Below, in pieces: positions 1 to 8,817 of a stretch of DNA of 64,000 nt. The position numbers and the translations under genes were made by a program. Source of the stretch: Branchipolynoe longqiensis (lineage: Eukaryota > Annelida > Polychaeta > Phyllodocida > Polynoidae); assembly GCA_030323885.1 (NCBI GenBank), contig CM059198.1, positions 62,088,917 to 62,152,916 of the forward strand. The letters run 5' to 3'. Position 1 is the stretch's first letter. The number at the start of each line of letters is the position of its first letter. The notes under the pieces are model-generated. The model was not told the DNA's origin. It did not search any database and was given only the letters and a program-made list of their open reading frames with translations.

Positions 1-197
1 TTGAAACCTGGTCGAATCAAACAAATGACTTTACATTTGATAATTGTAGCTTTCTAGCCAGGTTCTCGGCTTTATCAGTAGAGGGCAAGGACTGGTTGGC
101 TCAGTGTCAGGATAATATGACTGAGTGAGATATCAAGCCATCGTGTGGCAGCACGGTCTCTCAGTGGAGCAGCACTATAAAAACGCCAACCAAGCAC
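1..197 (+). repeat. SINE-1 copy, head cut by window edge
   Basis: Body of the commonest tRNA-derived SINE in the window (called SINE-1 here): from the gtcgaatcaaac junction through ggcaaggactggttggctcag to cagcactataaa. The tRNA-like head lies before base 1. The 3' tail after the cactataaa block is missing. Confidence 0.8.
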
Positions 198-210
198 CCC
201 AACCTGGTCT

Positions 211-474
211 AGTAGGTTGGTTGATTGTCGGAGTTTTACATCCTGCCGACATCAAAGGTCATATCAGAATGGGTACCGACTTGTGACAGTGCACAATCAT
301 GGTGACTTTATAGTGCTGCCCGACTGATATCCCACTCACTCACATTATCTTGACACTGAACCAAACCAGTCCTTGCGCTATACTAATATTGCCGAGTGCC
401 TGGCTGGGAAGTGACATGTATACAATTTTAAGTCATCACTTTGACTCAACCAGGGTTCGAAATCCACGATTATG
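211..474 (-). repeat. SINE-1 copy, tail and body (first part of a split SINE)
   Basis: Reads on the minus strand from the 3' tail (ttggttgattgtcggagtttta) to the B-box-like gggttcgaaatcc. The remainder of the head is found at 982-1023 after a 0.5-kb insertion, so both parts are one SINE broken by the foldback element between them. Confidence 0.85.
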
Positions 475-981
475 GGGCTGTCACATTACGATGCTTCTCG
501 CCAGCGTGCCGCCAACGTGCAAAATAAGTTGTATGCGTCGAGACACGTCCAACTTTTCGGCGGCGGCACAACATGTTGGTAGCGTGCGGCCAATGTGTAT
601 CGACGCATGGGGAAGAAAAACAAAAAGAGGTTGGCGTGCCGTCCTAATATGACCTTAGCTAGGATGTAAAACAACAAAGCAACAATTTGGCACAATGTGT
701 GGGAACGACCGTCATGCATGTGCGGCATGTGCATAGCGTTCGCATAATGTTATTCCAGTGCGTCCAATGGATCTCGACGTGCACCTAACTTCCCCGTAAT
801 GGTCACACCCACACATTGGCACAAGTCGAAAGTTTTGTGCAAGCACAAAACTTTCGATGCGCACCGACATGCACCCACAATCCTCGCCGACCATCGCCAT
901 TCATCAACATGTATCAATGCGCGCCCGAAAATCACATATGTCGACACGCGTTGGAGAGAAGCGTCGTAATGTGACAGCCCC
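475..981. mobile_element. FB-1 foldback element copy a, inserted in SINE-1
   Basis: Ends are inverted: ggctgtcacattacgatgc on the left and gcgtcgtaatgtgacagcc on the right. The centre holds a near-perfect palindrome at 827-856 (arms cgaaagttttgtgc with a 2-nt loop). The flanks are rich in cg-containing words such as acgcgtcg and gcgtgccg. A ~50-bp piece of SINE-1 tail is embedded at 638-686. It has no coding capacity, so it must be non-autonomous. The superfamily is not recognised. Confidence 0.75.
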
Positions 982-1023
982 ACGGGAGACGGCCTCTCAA
1001 CCCATTCGGCCATCCCATCTGGT
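982..1023 (-). repeat. SINE-1 head (second part of a split SINE)
   Basis: acgggagacgg...cattcggccatcccatctgg is the A-box side of the tRNA-like head (head A) and completes the SINE that starts at 211. Confidence 0.8.
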
Positions 1024-1430
1024 CAACTTTTGAGTGTCATCAGCCATTTCCACCAGCGGGTTCGGGAACAGACGACATCATTACCACATTGTCCACACTT
1101 GAATACTCAGACGGTCTTTCCTTTTTTTCTTGCTCAAAGATGGTGGGGGTTGGACTTGAAAATGAGATGAACAACTAATTACAGCGCCTCGCCACGGGCC
1201 ACTACCATTAATCTCATCTCACTTTAAGCAAATTTCTTTCAGAATCCACACAGACAATTAAAACAGGCCCAGAGCAACCCTACCAGAAGAAATACAGTCA
1301 GCAAGGAGCGAATTGGCGGGAAACGCTGTGACGTCAGAACTCAGCAATGTGCGCAGACGACAACAGCCGTTTCCGCAGAGAATGCGTAGTGAGCCCCCAC
1401 CGAAAGCATTAATTCTATCAACTTGTAAAA
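1024..1430. other. unassigned unique sequence
   Basis: No repeat shared with the rest of the window, no long ORF and no RNA gene seen. Confidence 0.5.
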
Positions 1431-1433
1431 TCA

Positions 1434-1938
1434 ATGGCTGGAATCTGTGGCTTGTGTAGGCAGGCTACAGTGAGATCAATACAGGCAAAAAGAGAAAGGA
1501 AGAGTATAAAGAGTGAAAGTAGAGAGAGAGCCAAGCCCTCACGTTTATTATTATTAGTGGTACATGAATCTGGTATGGAATACCACCTGACAGTATTATC
1601 CAATGAGAATCAAGCATCTAAAGCTCTATCAATGAACATCAAGCCTTCCTGTGTCCCCATGGTTACAGTGCTCTGCCCACCACCAACATGTGGTATGGCT
1701 CCCTTGGCGACCACCTGCCCTCAGCTGAGTGTGTGGTGATCCGTGACTAACAGAGGGGGGAGGGGGGGTAGTGAGTAGAGCTCCAAGTGCCCCTTACACA
1801 CAATGACTATTGACCATGAGTAAAGTATCACCACCAACTACATAAACACATTCATTCACCTGGCCCTATATACCTTTTACACCAATATACCATTTGCATT
1901 CCCCCACCAATGCATTTTATCAGAATATTTTACAAACT
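1434..1938 (+). repeat. ~510-bp dispersed repeat, copy 1
   Basis: Roughly 90% identical by eye to 36936-37451, from gtctgtggcttgtgtaggcagg through ccaagccctca to the shared end cagaatattttaca. It contains short ORFs in both directions but none resembles a known protein. It could be a non-autonomous transposon or a segmental duplication; I see no clear terminal repeats. Confidence 0.75.
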
Positions 1939-1989
1939 GTCAACTGGGTGCGTGGGGGGGGGGGTTGTTGACATTCCCTCTAAGCCCTT

Positions 1990-2372
1990 TCCGTAGTGCA
2001 TGTTGCACTCTGAACTGCTATCCACGGCATTAGTTATTAAGACTTCCATCAGAGAGCGGGTTCGTAGTGGAAATCCTCTATTACACCTTTTTCACAGAGC
2101 ATGCAGGACAGTGAGCACGGCTAGCCACACTAGTTCTTGTCACTGTCATCAGAGGGCGGGTTGGTAGTGGAAATCCTATGTTACACCTTTTTCACAGAGC
2201 ATACACTAGTTCTTGCCACTGCCATCAGAGGGAAGCTTGGGGGTGGAATTCCTCTTACTCTTACAGACCTTTTTCAAAGAGTGTCCTGCACAGTGGGCTG
2301 CTACCCACATTTGTTATTGCTGCGGGTAGAACCTGCTCACAGCGAGCTCGATGGTGTAAATCACCTATAATT
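1990..2372 (+). repeat. SAT-101 satellite, about 3.5 diverged units
   Basis: Units carry catcagagggcgggttggtag, then tggaaatcctctattacacc, then ttcacagagcatgc. These are variants of the ~101-bp repeat that forms the array at 32740-33403. Two units are shortened. CTCF-like cores lie near 2042, 2148 and 2222, but they are degenerate (atcag instead of accag). Confidence 0.7.
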
Positions 2373-2382
2373 TATAAGACCT

Positions 2383-2716
2383 ACCGGGCACGGTGGGCGA
2401 ATAGGTAGAGCGGAGGCTTATCATGCAGGAGATCGGGAGTTCAATTCCCAGTCGAGTCAAACCTAAGACTTACAAAATTGATACTTGTCGCTTCCTAGCT
2501 TGGTGCTTGGCATTAATAGGATAGGGCAAGGACTGGTTAGCTCAATGTCAGGATAATGTGACTGAGTGAGCTATCGGGGCTTGGTACTGGTGGACTGATT
2601 TTCTAGTGGGGTAGCAGTATAAAGTCACCATGAGTGTACACTGTCACAAGTTGGAACCCATCCTGATATGACCGTAGATGTTGCCAGAACGTAAAACTCC
2701 CAACTCCCAACCAACC
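2383..2716 (+). repeat. SINE-1 full-length copy with head B
   Basis: Complete: tRNA-like head B (ggtgggcgaataggtagagcg as A box, gggagttcaattccc as B box), body and tail ending in caactcccaaccaac. It is flanked by a 10-bp direct repeat, tataagacct, at 2373-2382 and 2717-2726. This proves insertion into a SAT-101 unit by a retroposition-type mechanism. Confidence 0.9.
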
Positions 2717-2835
2717 TATAAGACCTTTTACACAGAGCATGCTGCCCAGTGAGTTCCTACCTTCACCGTTAGTTCTTGCCAATAGTAGTTTGTTTTCCCA
2801 CTCACCACAAGGTAGAGTTAGGTTGTGTAAATCAT
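2717..2835 (+). repeat. SAT-101 unit continued after SINE insertion
   Basis: tataagaccttttacacagagcatgctgcc and the following bases continue the satellite unit interrupted at 2382. It decays after about 2835. Confidence 0.65.
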
Positions 2836-3322
2836 CTATTCGCAGCGAAAGATCAATAACACAAGTACCAAGCACAACAAACAACCAAAAACTCACACAC
2901 ACAAAAACTAACAACGAACAACAACAAAAAACATACAATTCTTTCAGCGCAATTCTTCGACAGCGATTCATATTCTTGAGAGAATGCTTCATCATGACCT
3001 CTGTGAGCTCAGCCTGTGACAGTAATTGCGTTTGTGAAATCTTAAGCAGGTCGTCAACAGTCTTTGAGCGGACACAATTAAAGAAAACCCAATAGCGGCT
3101 TTTCACAATGAATCGATGTGCCATCGGCGTCTCCTGGTCCCTGCAGAGAATGGGTCTCCTGGTCCCTGGTTCTGCCTGCTGTCGGGATCTTTACAATGGC
3201 GCCATGCTTCACTCCATGCCTTCCTCTCCAGTAACTCCACTCGCACAACTAGGGCGAATGCAATATTGGAACTTTTGATTTTAATTTCATTAGACATCAT
3301 CATCACCATCATCATCATCAAT
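2836..3322. other. unassigned sequence
   Basis: A-rich stretch with acaaca words near 2880-2930, otherwise unique. The open frame of 173 codons on the minus strand (2603-3124) runs across a SINE and this region and is not a credible gene. A short (atc)n run lies at 3295-3322. Confidence 0.45.
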
Positions 3323-3655
3323 CCCGACCAGGCTGGATGGCCGAATGAGTTGATCATCCGTCTCCCGTTTTGATAGATCATGGGAATCGAAACAACCTGT
3401 TCGAACAATGGTCGAGTCAAACCAATGACTTAAAAAGTTATAATTGTCGCTTCTTAGCCAGGCGCTCAGCATTATTAGCATAGGGTAAGGACTGGTTGGC
3501 TCAGTGTTAGGATAATGTGGGATATCGAATCATGGTGCCAGTGGCCTACTCTCCCCAGTGCCATGTGTACACACTATTCCAAGTCGGTACCCATCCTGAT
3601 ATTACCTCAGATGTTGCCAGGACGTAAAACTCCAACAACCATCCAACTAACCAAT
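3323..3655 (+). repeat. SINE-1 copy with head A
   Basis: Head A: ggatggccgaatgagttgatc, then a B-box region with a small duplication (gggaatcgaaacaacctgttcgaac), then the shared body and the tail ggacgtaaaactccaacaac. Body partly deleted around 3520. Confidence 0.85.
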
Positions 3656-3714
3656 GCCGCAGCCATGAATGGAAGAAATTTGAATGTTGGGTCCCCCCCA
3701 GAAACAGGATGTTC

Positions 3715-4065
3715 AGACTGTCCGCTCCCTCCCCTCCCCCCCCCCCTCTCACCCCCCTTCCCCCTGCCTCCTCTCAACACATATTAACTCACTTGACAAT
3801 GGCATCTGCATCACTGTGTGACAGGAGACACCCGGGAGGAAGGTGGCTGGTGGTGTATTGGGTTGTGCTGGGGGAGGGGGGGGGAGGGGGCTGACTGCAG
3901 GAGGGGACACACAGACAGACGCAATGGTTCTCAGGGGGCTAGGAGGCAGGGGAGCGAATATAGGTCGCGGTGTCGGGGTAGGGGGGCGGGAGTGTATGTG
4001 TGTGGGAGAGTGAGGGCGAGGGGATGGGGGGGGGGGGGGAGAAGGGGGGAGGGGGGGCTGATTCC
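3715..4065. repeat. C-rich then G-rich low-complexity tracts
   Basis: 3718-3772 is C-rich (ccctccccccccccc) and 3840-4062 is G-rich (ggggagggggggg). Apparent ORFs here are compositional. Confidence 0.8.
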
Positions 4066-4196
4066 TGTAGCTAGAGGAAATTTCTTTAGCCAGGTGCGGT
4101 GAGCTGGAAGCCTAAGCCTGAAGCTGGGGTTGGGGAGTGGGATGGATTTTACTAGGAAACCGGAGCTGCTTGATTATGTTATTTTTGTGCAATATA

Positions 4197-4437
4197 TGAA
4201 GTGTTCAGGCGCAAAACCATGTAAACGCCAATCCAAAAATGGAGATTAAACATCGGAATCAAACCTTTAACATTTATATTTTTGTATATTCCTACTCTTT
4301 TGTTGATTGATCCATGAGCATGCGATCATATGAAAAGTGGAATTAGTCAGAGCTAAAACTATTTTCAGGTAGAAATCTTGTTATTTAAACTACATTTTTT
4401 AATTGGAATTTACATGATTTTGCGCCTGAATTCTTCA
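4197..4437 (+). mobile_element. 241-bp MITE, copy 1
   Basis: Inverted ends: tgaagtgttcaggcgcaaaa on the left and ttttgcgcctgaattcttca on the right. Subterminal catgtaaacgccaatcc also pairs. Same length and layout as four further copies in the window. No coding capacity. Confidence 0.85.
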
Positions 4438-4447
4438 CATTATATTG

Positions 4448-4740
4448 TTGGTTAGTTGTTGGAGTTTTACGTCCTGGCAAAACCTAATGTCATATCAGGA
4501 CAGGTACCAACTTCTGATGATAGTGCACACTCATAAGGAGTTCAAAGTGCTGCTGTACTAGGAAATGAGGCCGCCAGCACCATGACCTTATATCCCACTC
4601 AGTCACATTATCCTGACACTGACTCAACCAGTCCTTGCCCTATCTTAATCATGCTGAGCGCATGGCTAGGAAGGGACAAGTATGATTGTATTAAGATATT
4701 GGTTTGATTCGATCATGGGTTCGAATCCCATCTGTCACTA
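4448..4740 (-). repeat. SINE-1 copy
   Basis: Minus-strand copy from the tail (gttagttgttggagttttac) to the B box (gggttcgaatccc). The A-box half of the head is missing or replaced. Confidence 0.8.
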
Positions 4741-4899
4741 GGGTCGTAAGAAAAGTAACCAAATTACTTCCCAAATAATAGCCAACAAATTCAAATAATT
4801 TTGATCAAACGGCATGAAACTCAATTTACCACCATAAGGTATGTATTAGTTAATATCTCCGCTGACCGAGTTTCTAGCCTGACCTTTAGCGAAATAGCG

Positions 4900-5215
4900 A
4901 ATGGTAGACAGGAAGTGTGAACACGTATTTGTCTCCCATTTTTGCTTGAGCGCAAGTAAATAAGCAACACAAGGAATAATTAGTAGCATGTGGTGAATAA
5001 GGGGTCACATTTCCCTGGATCATCATCCCATGCTTTCTCTAATCTGTTCTTGAATGAATTTATTGACTCAGCATCAATAACATTTTGTGGGAGACTGTTC
5101 CGTATATTTATGATCCTGTTTGAGAAACTGTGTTGCCTTAACTTTGAAATGGCTCTGGGTTTTACTAGTTTGAGAGTATGGCCCCCAACTGCCTTCTCTG
5201 TAAAGGTCAACAAGG
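4900..5215 (-). pseudogene. 3' end of a CR1-like LINE (reverse transcriptase C-terminus)
   Basis: Minus-strand frame 5213-4980 reads GGHTLKLVKPRA, then SNRIINIRNSLP, then NSFKNRLEKAW before the stop. This order (RGH-x-KL-x-KPR, then F-x-x-R-x-x-N-x-WNSLP, then L-x-x-FK-x-x-LD) is the usual carboxyl end of CR1/L2-type LINE ORF2 proteins. It lies downstream of the polymerase core and carries no catalytic residues. The copy is 5' truncated: no fingers, palm or endonuclease sequence precedes it. The bases from about 4900 to 4980 are probably its 3' UTR. The clade call rests on motif memory only. Confidence 0.7.
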
Positions 5216-5394
5216 TTGAAGCTGGGACGAGTGTTGATTGGGTGAGCTGACAGGGCTGGAGCCTGTGGAGTGGTTACCAGGTTCCATTAGTGGTTAAACC
5301 GGCAGGCTTAGGTTGTGGTGTGGGTGGCAGGTGGTTATACTTTTAGAACTCCTGAGTCGGGCAGACTGAAGTTGTTTTTGTACTCGTTTTTTCC

Positions 5395-5480
5395 CCGTTT
5401 AATGACCACCCCCACCCCCAGCAACACCCCCCACCCCCACCCCCACCCCACCCCACCCCCAACCCCCACCCAGCACAAAA
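5395..5480. repeat. C-rich simple tract
   Basis: cccacccccacccc-type repeats with no gene features. Confidence 0.8.
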
Positions 5481-5615
5481 CGTAGACATCAGCTATTGGG
5501 GGTGGCGCACTGAAGCTATGTCGGTTAAAGTGTCATTGTCGGGTGCTGCTGAGTTTCTGTCACAGTTTTTAAATAAATATATTAGGTTGATCATAATAAT
5601 ATTCTTTACTTCACT

Positions 5616-5660
5616 TGATTGTTTGGTTGTTGGGATTATACGTCATGGTAATGTCTAAGG
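5616..5660 (-). repeat. SINE-1 tail (first part of a split SINE)
   Basis: gtttggttgttgggattatacg...gtctaagg is the SINE-1 tail on the minus strand. It resumes at 5967. Confidence 0.65.
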
Positions 5661-5966
5661 TGCCAAGTCTGTACTATTTCTTAGGACATCAAATTGCTAT
5701 TTGTACATCTGTTGCGGTTCAGGTGTTTCTGTGCGTGTTTTTTATTTTGTTTATTTTATTTTGTTTTCTCAGTTGCCTCATATCACCCATCTACATCTTC
5801 CATAAAATTCACAAATCACTGACTTTGATATGTAAATAGTTCTAAGCACCATCTGGGCTGGATTGTAGGGCATCACGACTCAGGTTGCATAAGTGACCTT
5901 GATGCCCTACAATTCCATGTATTAGCTTTCTTTTGCCCTCAATAAAAAAAAAAAGAGAAACAAATA
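5661..5966 (+). mobile_element. polyadenylated retroposon inserted in SINE-1
   Basis: About 305 bp interrupting a SINE-1 tail. It ends in cctcaataaaaaaaaaaaga, that is an AATAAA merged with an A tail. Before the tail is a 13-bp inverted pair, ttgtagggcatca and tgatgccctacaa, which would make a 3' stem-loop like those recognised by some LINE reverse transcriptases. Short flanking repeats (aaggt/ataggt) are imperfect. Most likely a 5'-truncated LINE; no protein match seen. Confidence 0.55.
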
Positions 5967-6262
5967 GGTCATATCAGGACATCTACCAAATTGTGACAGT
6001 GTGCACTCATTGCGACTTCATAGTGCTGCCCAACTGGGAAATCAGGCCGCCGGCACCATGACCTGATATCCTACTCTTTCACATTATCCTGATATTGAAC
6101 TAACCGCTCCTTGTCCTATCTTAGCAATGCTGCACACCAGGCTATATAGCGACAAGGATACACTTTGCGAGTCATTAGTTTGACACCACCGGGACTCGAA
6201 CTTCCGACCTTCCGCAAGGGAAGCCTGCGCTCTACCGATTCGGCCACCGCATCCGGTGTCAA
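5967..6262 (-). repeat. SINE-1 body and head B (second part of a split SINE)
   Basis: gtcatatcaggac to ccgattcggccaccgcatccgg. Head B is complete with ggactcgaacttcc as B box. Continues the tail at 5616-5660. Confidence 0.85.
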
Positions 6263-6659
6263 CTCGGTTGAGCAAAATGAATCGAAGTTCTTGCCTACCC
6301 CACCCCTACTACACCTTCTTTCAAAACCTATTACCTAATATTTTCCTTGAAATTGACATAAAACCTGTCTGATGTAAGTCCCCACTGCAATCTCAGACTT
6401 CCGAGCCCAGGTCAGGATTAATATGGATGTATTGGCTCTCAACCAGGATCACACCTCAATAAATAGCTAAGAGAAACTGAATGTGAGCTACCTTGAATGG
6501 AGCTCTTGAATCCTGAGCTCCTGAGCCCCTCCCCTGAGCAAATCACTTGGCCAAGCACTGGATATAGTGATATTGATTTCTTATCTAGGCTACGATGGCA
6601 CTACATATTCTGAAGTCGCCCCCCCCCCTCCACTACATACTCGATAAACTGAGGAATTA
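6263..6659. other. unassigned sequence
   Basis: No recognisable repeat or gene. A short C run lies near 6620. Confidence 0.5.
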
Positions 6660-6675
6660 TATATTTATATATATA

Positions 6676-6993
6676 TATAGTATAGTTATACGAATCTTAC
6701 CTGGGTATAGATGATGGATAACTGTTGTTTTCCCGAGGTAGAAGCCTCGGGTAGACGTGGGCTAGGGAGAAGGAAGCATGTGAGGTACCAGCAATTTTAA
6801 CCTACTTATTCAGGATAAAAATGATCTTTCAATACAATGGATACTATGATTTTCCCGTAACGGTACACCAACGGGATAGACGTGGCAGGGCGTGGTGGGT
6901 GGGCCCTAGCCCACGTCTACCCGAGGCTTCTACCTCGGGAAAACAACAGTTATCCATCATCTATACCCAGGTAAGATTCGTATAACTATACTA
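6676..6993. mobile_element. long palindromic element related to the DIRS-like termini
   Basis: Arms of about 90 bp (6676-6767 and 6903-6993) are near-perfect inverted copies of each other: cctgggtatagatgatgg...agacgtgggctaggg. The ~135-bp loop contains aggaagcatgtgaggtacca. The arm end plus loop start (6761-6796) matches the inner part of the right ITR of the neighbouring DIRS-like element (13280-13315, inverted, about one mismatch). It therefore looks like a short non-autonomous relative, or a piece of the same element's terminal or internal complementary region. Each arm also holds a small hairpin (cccgaggtagaagcctcggg). Confidence 0.75.
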
Positions 6994-7038
6994 TTTTACC
7001 TCGGTATACAGCCTCAGGCTAGCCTCAGGCTAGGGAGA
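6994..7038 (+). repeat. left inverted terminal repeat of the DIRS-like element
   Basis: ttttacctcggtatacagcc...ctagggaga is the exact inverse of 13306-13350 over about 45 bp. It lies about 80 bp after the recombinase stop codon on the minus strand, where a 3' ITR is expected. Confidence 0.85.
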
Positions 7039-7117
7039 CCTTTACATAATTCATTTTTATCCTTAATATCATCCATTCTTATATAATATTCAACGTTTTT
7101 GTTCTCACCTATTCTTG

Positions 7118-7773
7118 TTAATTGGCGAGCAGGCGCTTTCCAATGCCGGTAGGCTTTTCTAGTCGCTTGTTGTAATGTTTTGCAAACGACTTAGCCGTCT
7201 TCCAGCCTGCATGCGCTAGTATTCTTTTGACAAAAATACCTAGCAACCGTGCCTTGGAGACCATGGCACCTCTAGTTGAGGGGATGAGTATTTTCCCGTA
7301 TCCACTCCAGCCAATTTCAACACCGTAATTGTCCATCTGGCAAGGGTGTCTCGTGAAATTGCCTTATGTGGCTTTATAAAGCTCACTAATAGTTGTTGTG
7401 ATGCATGTAAATCCCTTGTCTTAGATATATAAGCCCGTATGGCTGACACAACACATAATTTCCGATCACTCGGAAAACAGTCTAAGTGAACCGTAGATAA
7501 AGGGTCACCTAACGTGTTCGATTTAAGCAATTGTGCTAAATCAAACATAGCTTGTTTCTTGTCTATTTCTAATCCAGTTAAAGATAAAGCAACAATCGTC
7601 TGTCCTCTGCGAAGTCCAGTCTTCCCCCTTTCCTTGGTGAAATCATCACCAGAAGAAACGATATGTTTCTTCTTCTTCCTCCGTTTAGGAGAAGGAGGAG
7701 GAGCCCTAAGCTCCATCTCTGAGTCTGTCTCCGAGAAATCCTCCAAAGAAGACTCCTCTTGAACACTCGGCAT
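7118..7773 (-). pseudogene. DIRS-type tyrosine recombinase, broken
   Basis: Transposon-encoded site-specific recombinase that would integrate circular cDNA. Frame 7773-7240 gives an acidic start, a basic stretch (PKRRKKKKH), TGLRRGQTIVALSL (box I region with the first catalytic Arg), then YISKTRDL and SRDTLARW. Frame 7336-7118 continues with STRGAMVSKARL (second Arg), AGWKTAKSFAKHYNK (Trp/His position and the nucleophilic Tyr) and a stop. The switch of frame is near 7280, exactly where an H-x-x-R His codon is expected: a 1-bp deletion appears to have removed the His and shifted the frame. A TGA at 7774-7776 separates it from the gag-like frame upstream. No reverse transcriptase or RNase H lies between. 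Found beside a matching ITR. Dead copy. Confidence 0.8.
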
Positions 7774-8034
7774 TCACCGTTTACGAGACACCGGTGGTTT
7801 GAGAGCCATTATATGACTCTCCATCGCCGCAAACCGCGTCTCCCAATTTTGAGCCGCGGCGCCGTCAGGCACTATGTCCTCCTCGGAGAGAATATGCGCC
7901 CCGGGCTGTGTCGAAGGCCCTGCCGACAACACGGGTGAGGAGTCGTACTCCTCGTCCCCTCCACTCGGAACACGCCCCTCGGCTGCTGCTGCACCGCGCT
8001 TACTCCGCTTCGTGGCCATCGGGAGCTGAAACAA
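7774..8034 (-). pseudogene. gag-like N-terminal segment of the DIRS-like element
   Basis: 86 codons beginning MFQLPMATKRSKRG (in-frame second Met at residue 6), rich in Ala, Gly, Pro and Ser, with acidic patches, ending PPVSRKR and TGA. The next codon is the ATG of the recombinase segment in the same frame, so the pair is one frame broken by a single stop. Such low-complexity starts are typical of DIRS ORF1. Assignment is by position (first ORF, next to recombinase, inside ITRs), not by a diagnostic motif. The normal middle of the element (rest of gag, reverse transcriptase, RNase H) is absent, so this is an internally deleted derivative. Confidence 0.6.
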
Positions 8035-8108
8035 AAAATTTTTGGTCAGTCCCGGTATATATATATGTCACAATATGGTTGTTTCAAACTCATTTGGACA
8101 TCTATTGG

Positions 8109-8798
8109 TGTTAGAGAACGTGTTTATACCGTTATAACACAGGCGTAATAAGCTAAATTTGTGCGTGGGTTGTGGGTCAAGCCCAAACCTTACGCGATGT
8201 CGGGACCAGTGTATCGGCCCGCCCATCCCTCTGTTCCGCACACTTCTCCCACCTGTGACTACTACGTCAACAAGTTGGAGAAAATGCTACGAAACTCGGA
8301 GAAACGCCTGAAAAAGTTTGTGGGGAGTCTATAAAAGAAACCCAGGAGCATCTCCAACATTACTCTCTATTAGAGTACGAGAGAATTTCCACAGGAGACG
8401 AGGCAGAGCCCACATCTCTACCCATAATCCCACGGTGACTCGGGTGTTGACAGAACCACTAATGATCGGTTTCAATCCTTCGAGAAGGAATTTTATCCTT
8501 GGTTTTTTATAACCAAATAACTCGTCCAAAATGGACCAAAGAAAGTCTAAACTTTCCATAATGATGCTCTAATGCATCATGATTAAGCTAACCACAGTTT
8601 TTATGATACTTACTGTGTATTAGCTTGTATGTAGACCAAATTTGCCGGAGCAACCCAACGACACGTAATCCAGTCGTGAGTGTGATGTATGTAACCACCC
8701 GACCCACCCGAAACCTGCGGCGCGGGCTGCGCGTGCCCGAATAAAGCATTATGAAACTAGACGTCGTTGAGTAGAGTCGGTTCTTAATCAACATCACA
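8109..8798 (+). promoter_or_regulatory. probable 5' LTR of the Gypsy element
   Basis: Candidate LTR starting tgttagagaacg and ending catcaca, directly before the primer-binding site. It holds a TATA box (tataaaag, 8330-8337) and a polyadenylation signal (aataaa, 8740-8745), in the order expected of U3-R-U5. The left border is a guess: I cannot find a matching 3' LTR, see 13108-13259. Confidence 0.5.
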
Positions 8799-8816
8799 TG
8801 GTGTCAGATACGAACC
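8799..8816 (+). other. primer-binding site of the Gypsy element
   Basis: tggtgtcagatacgaacc begins with TGG, the complement of a tRNA CCA end, and sits between the LTR and the gag start. TGGTGTCAGA resembles Leu-tRNA-primed elements, but the donor tRNA was not verified. Confidence 0.6.
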
Positions 8817-8817
8817 T

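Noticed and set aside
2603..3124. 173-codon minus-strand ORF with hydrophobic stretches
   Set aside because: Its C-terminal part is antisense SINE-1 sequence; no domain and no partner exons.
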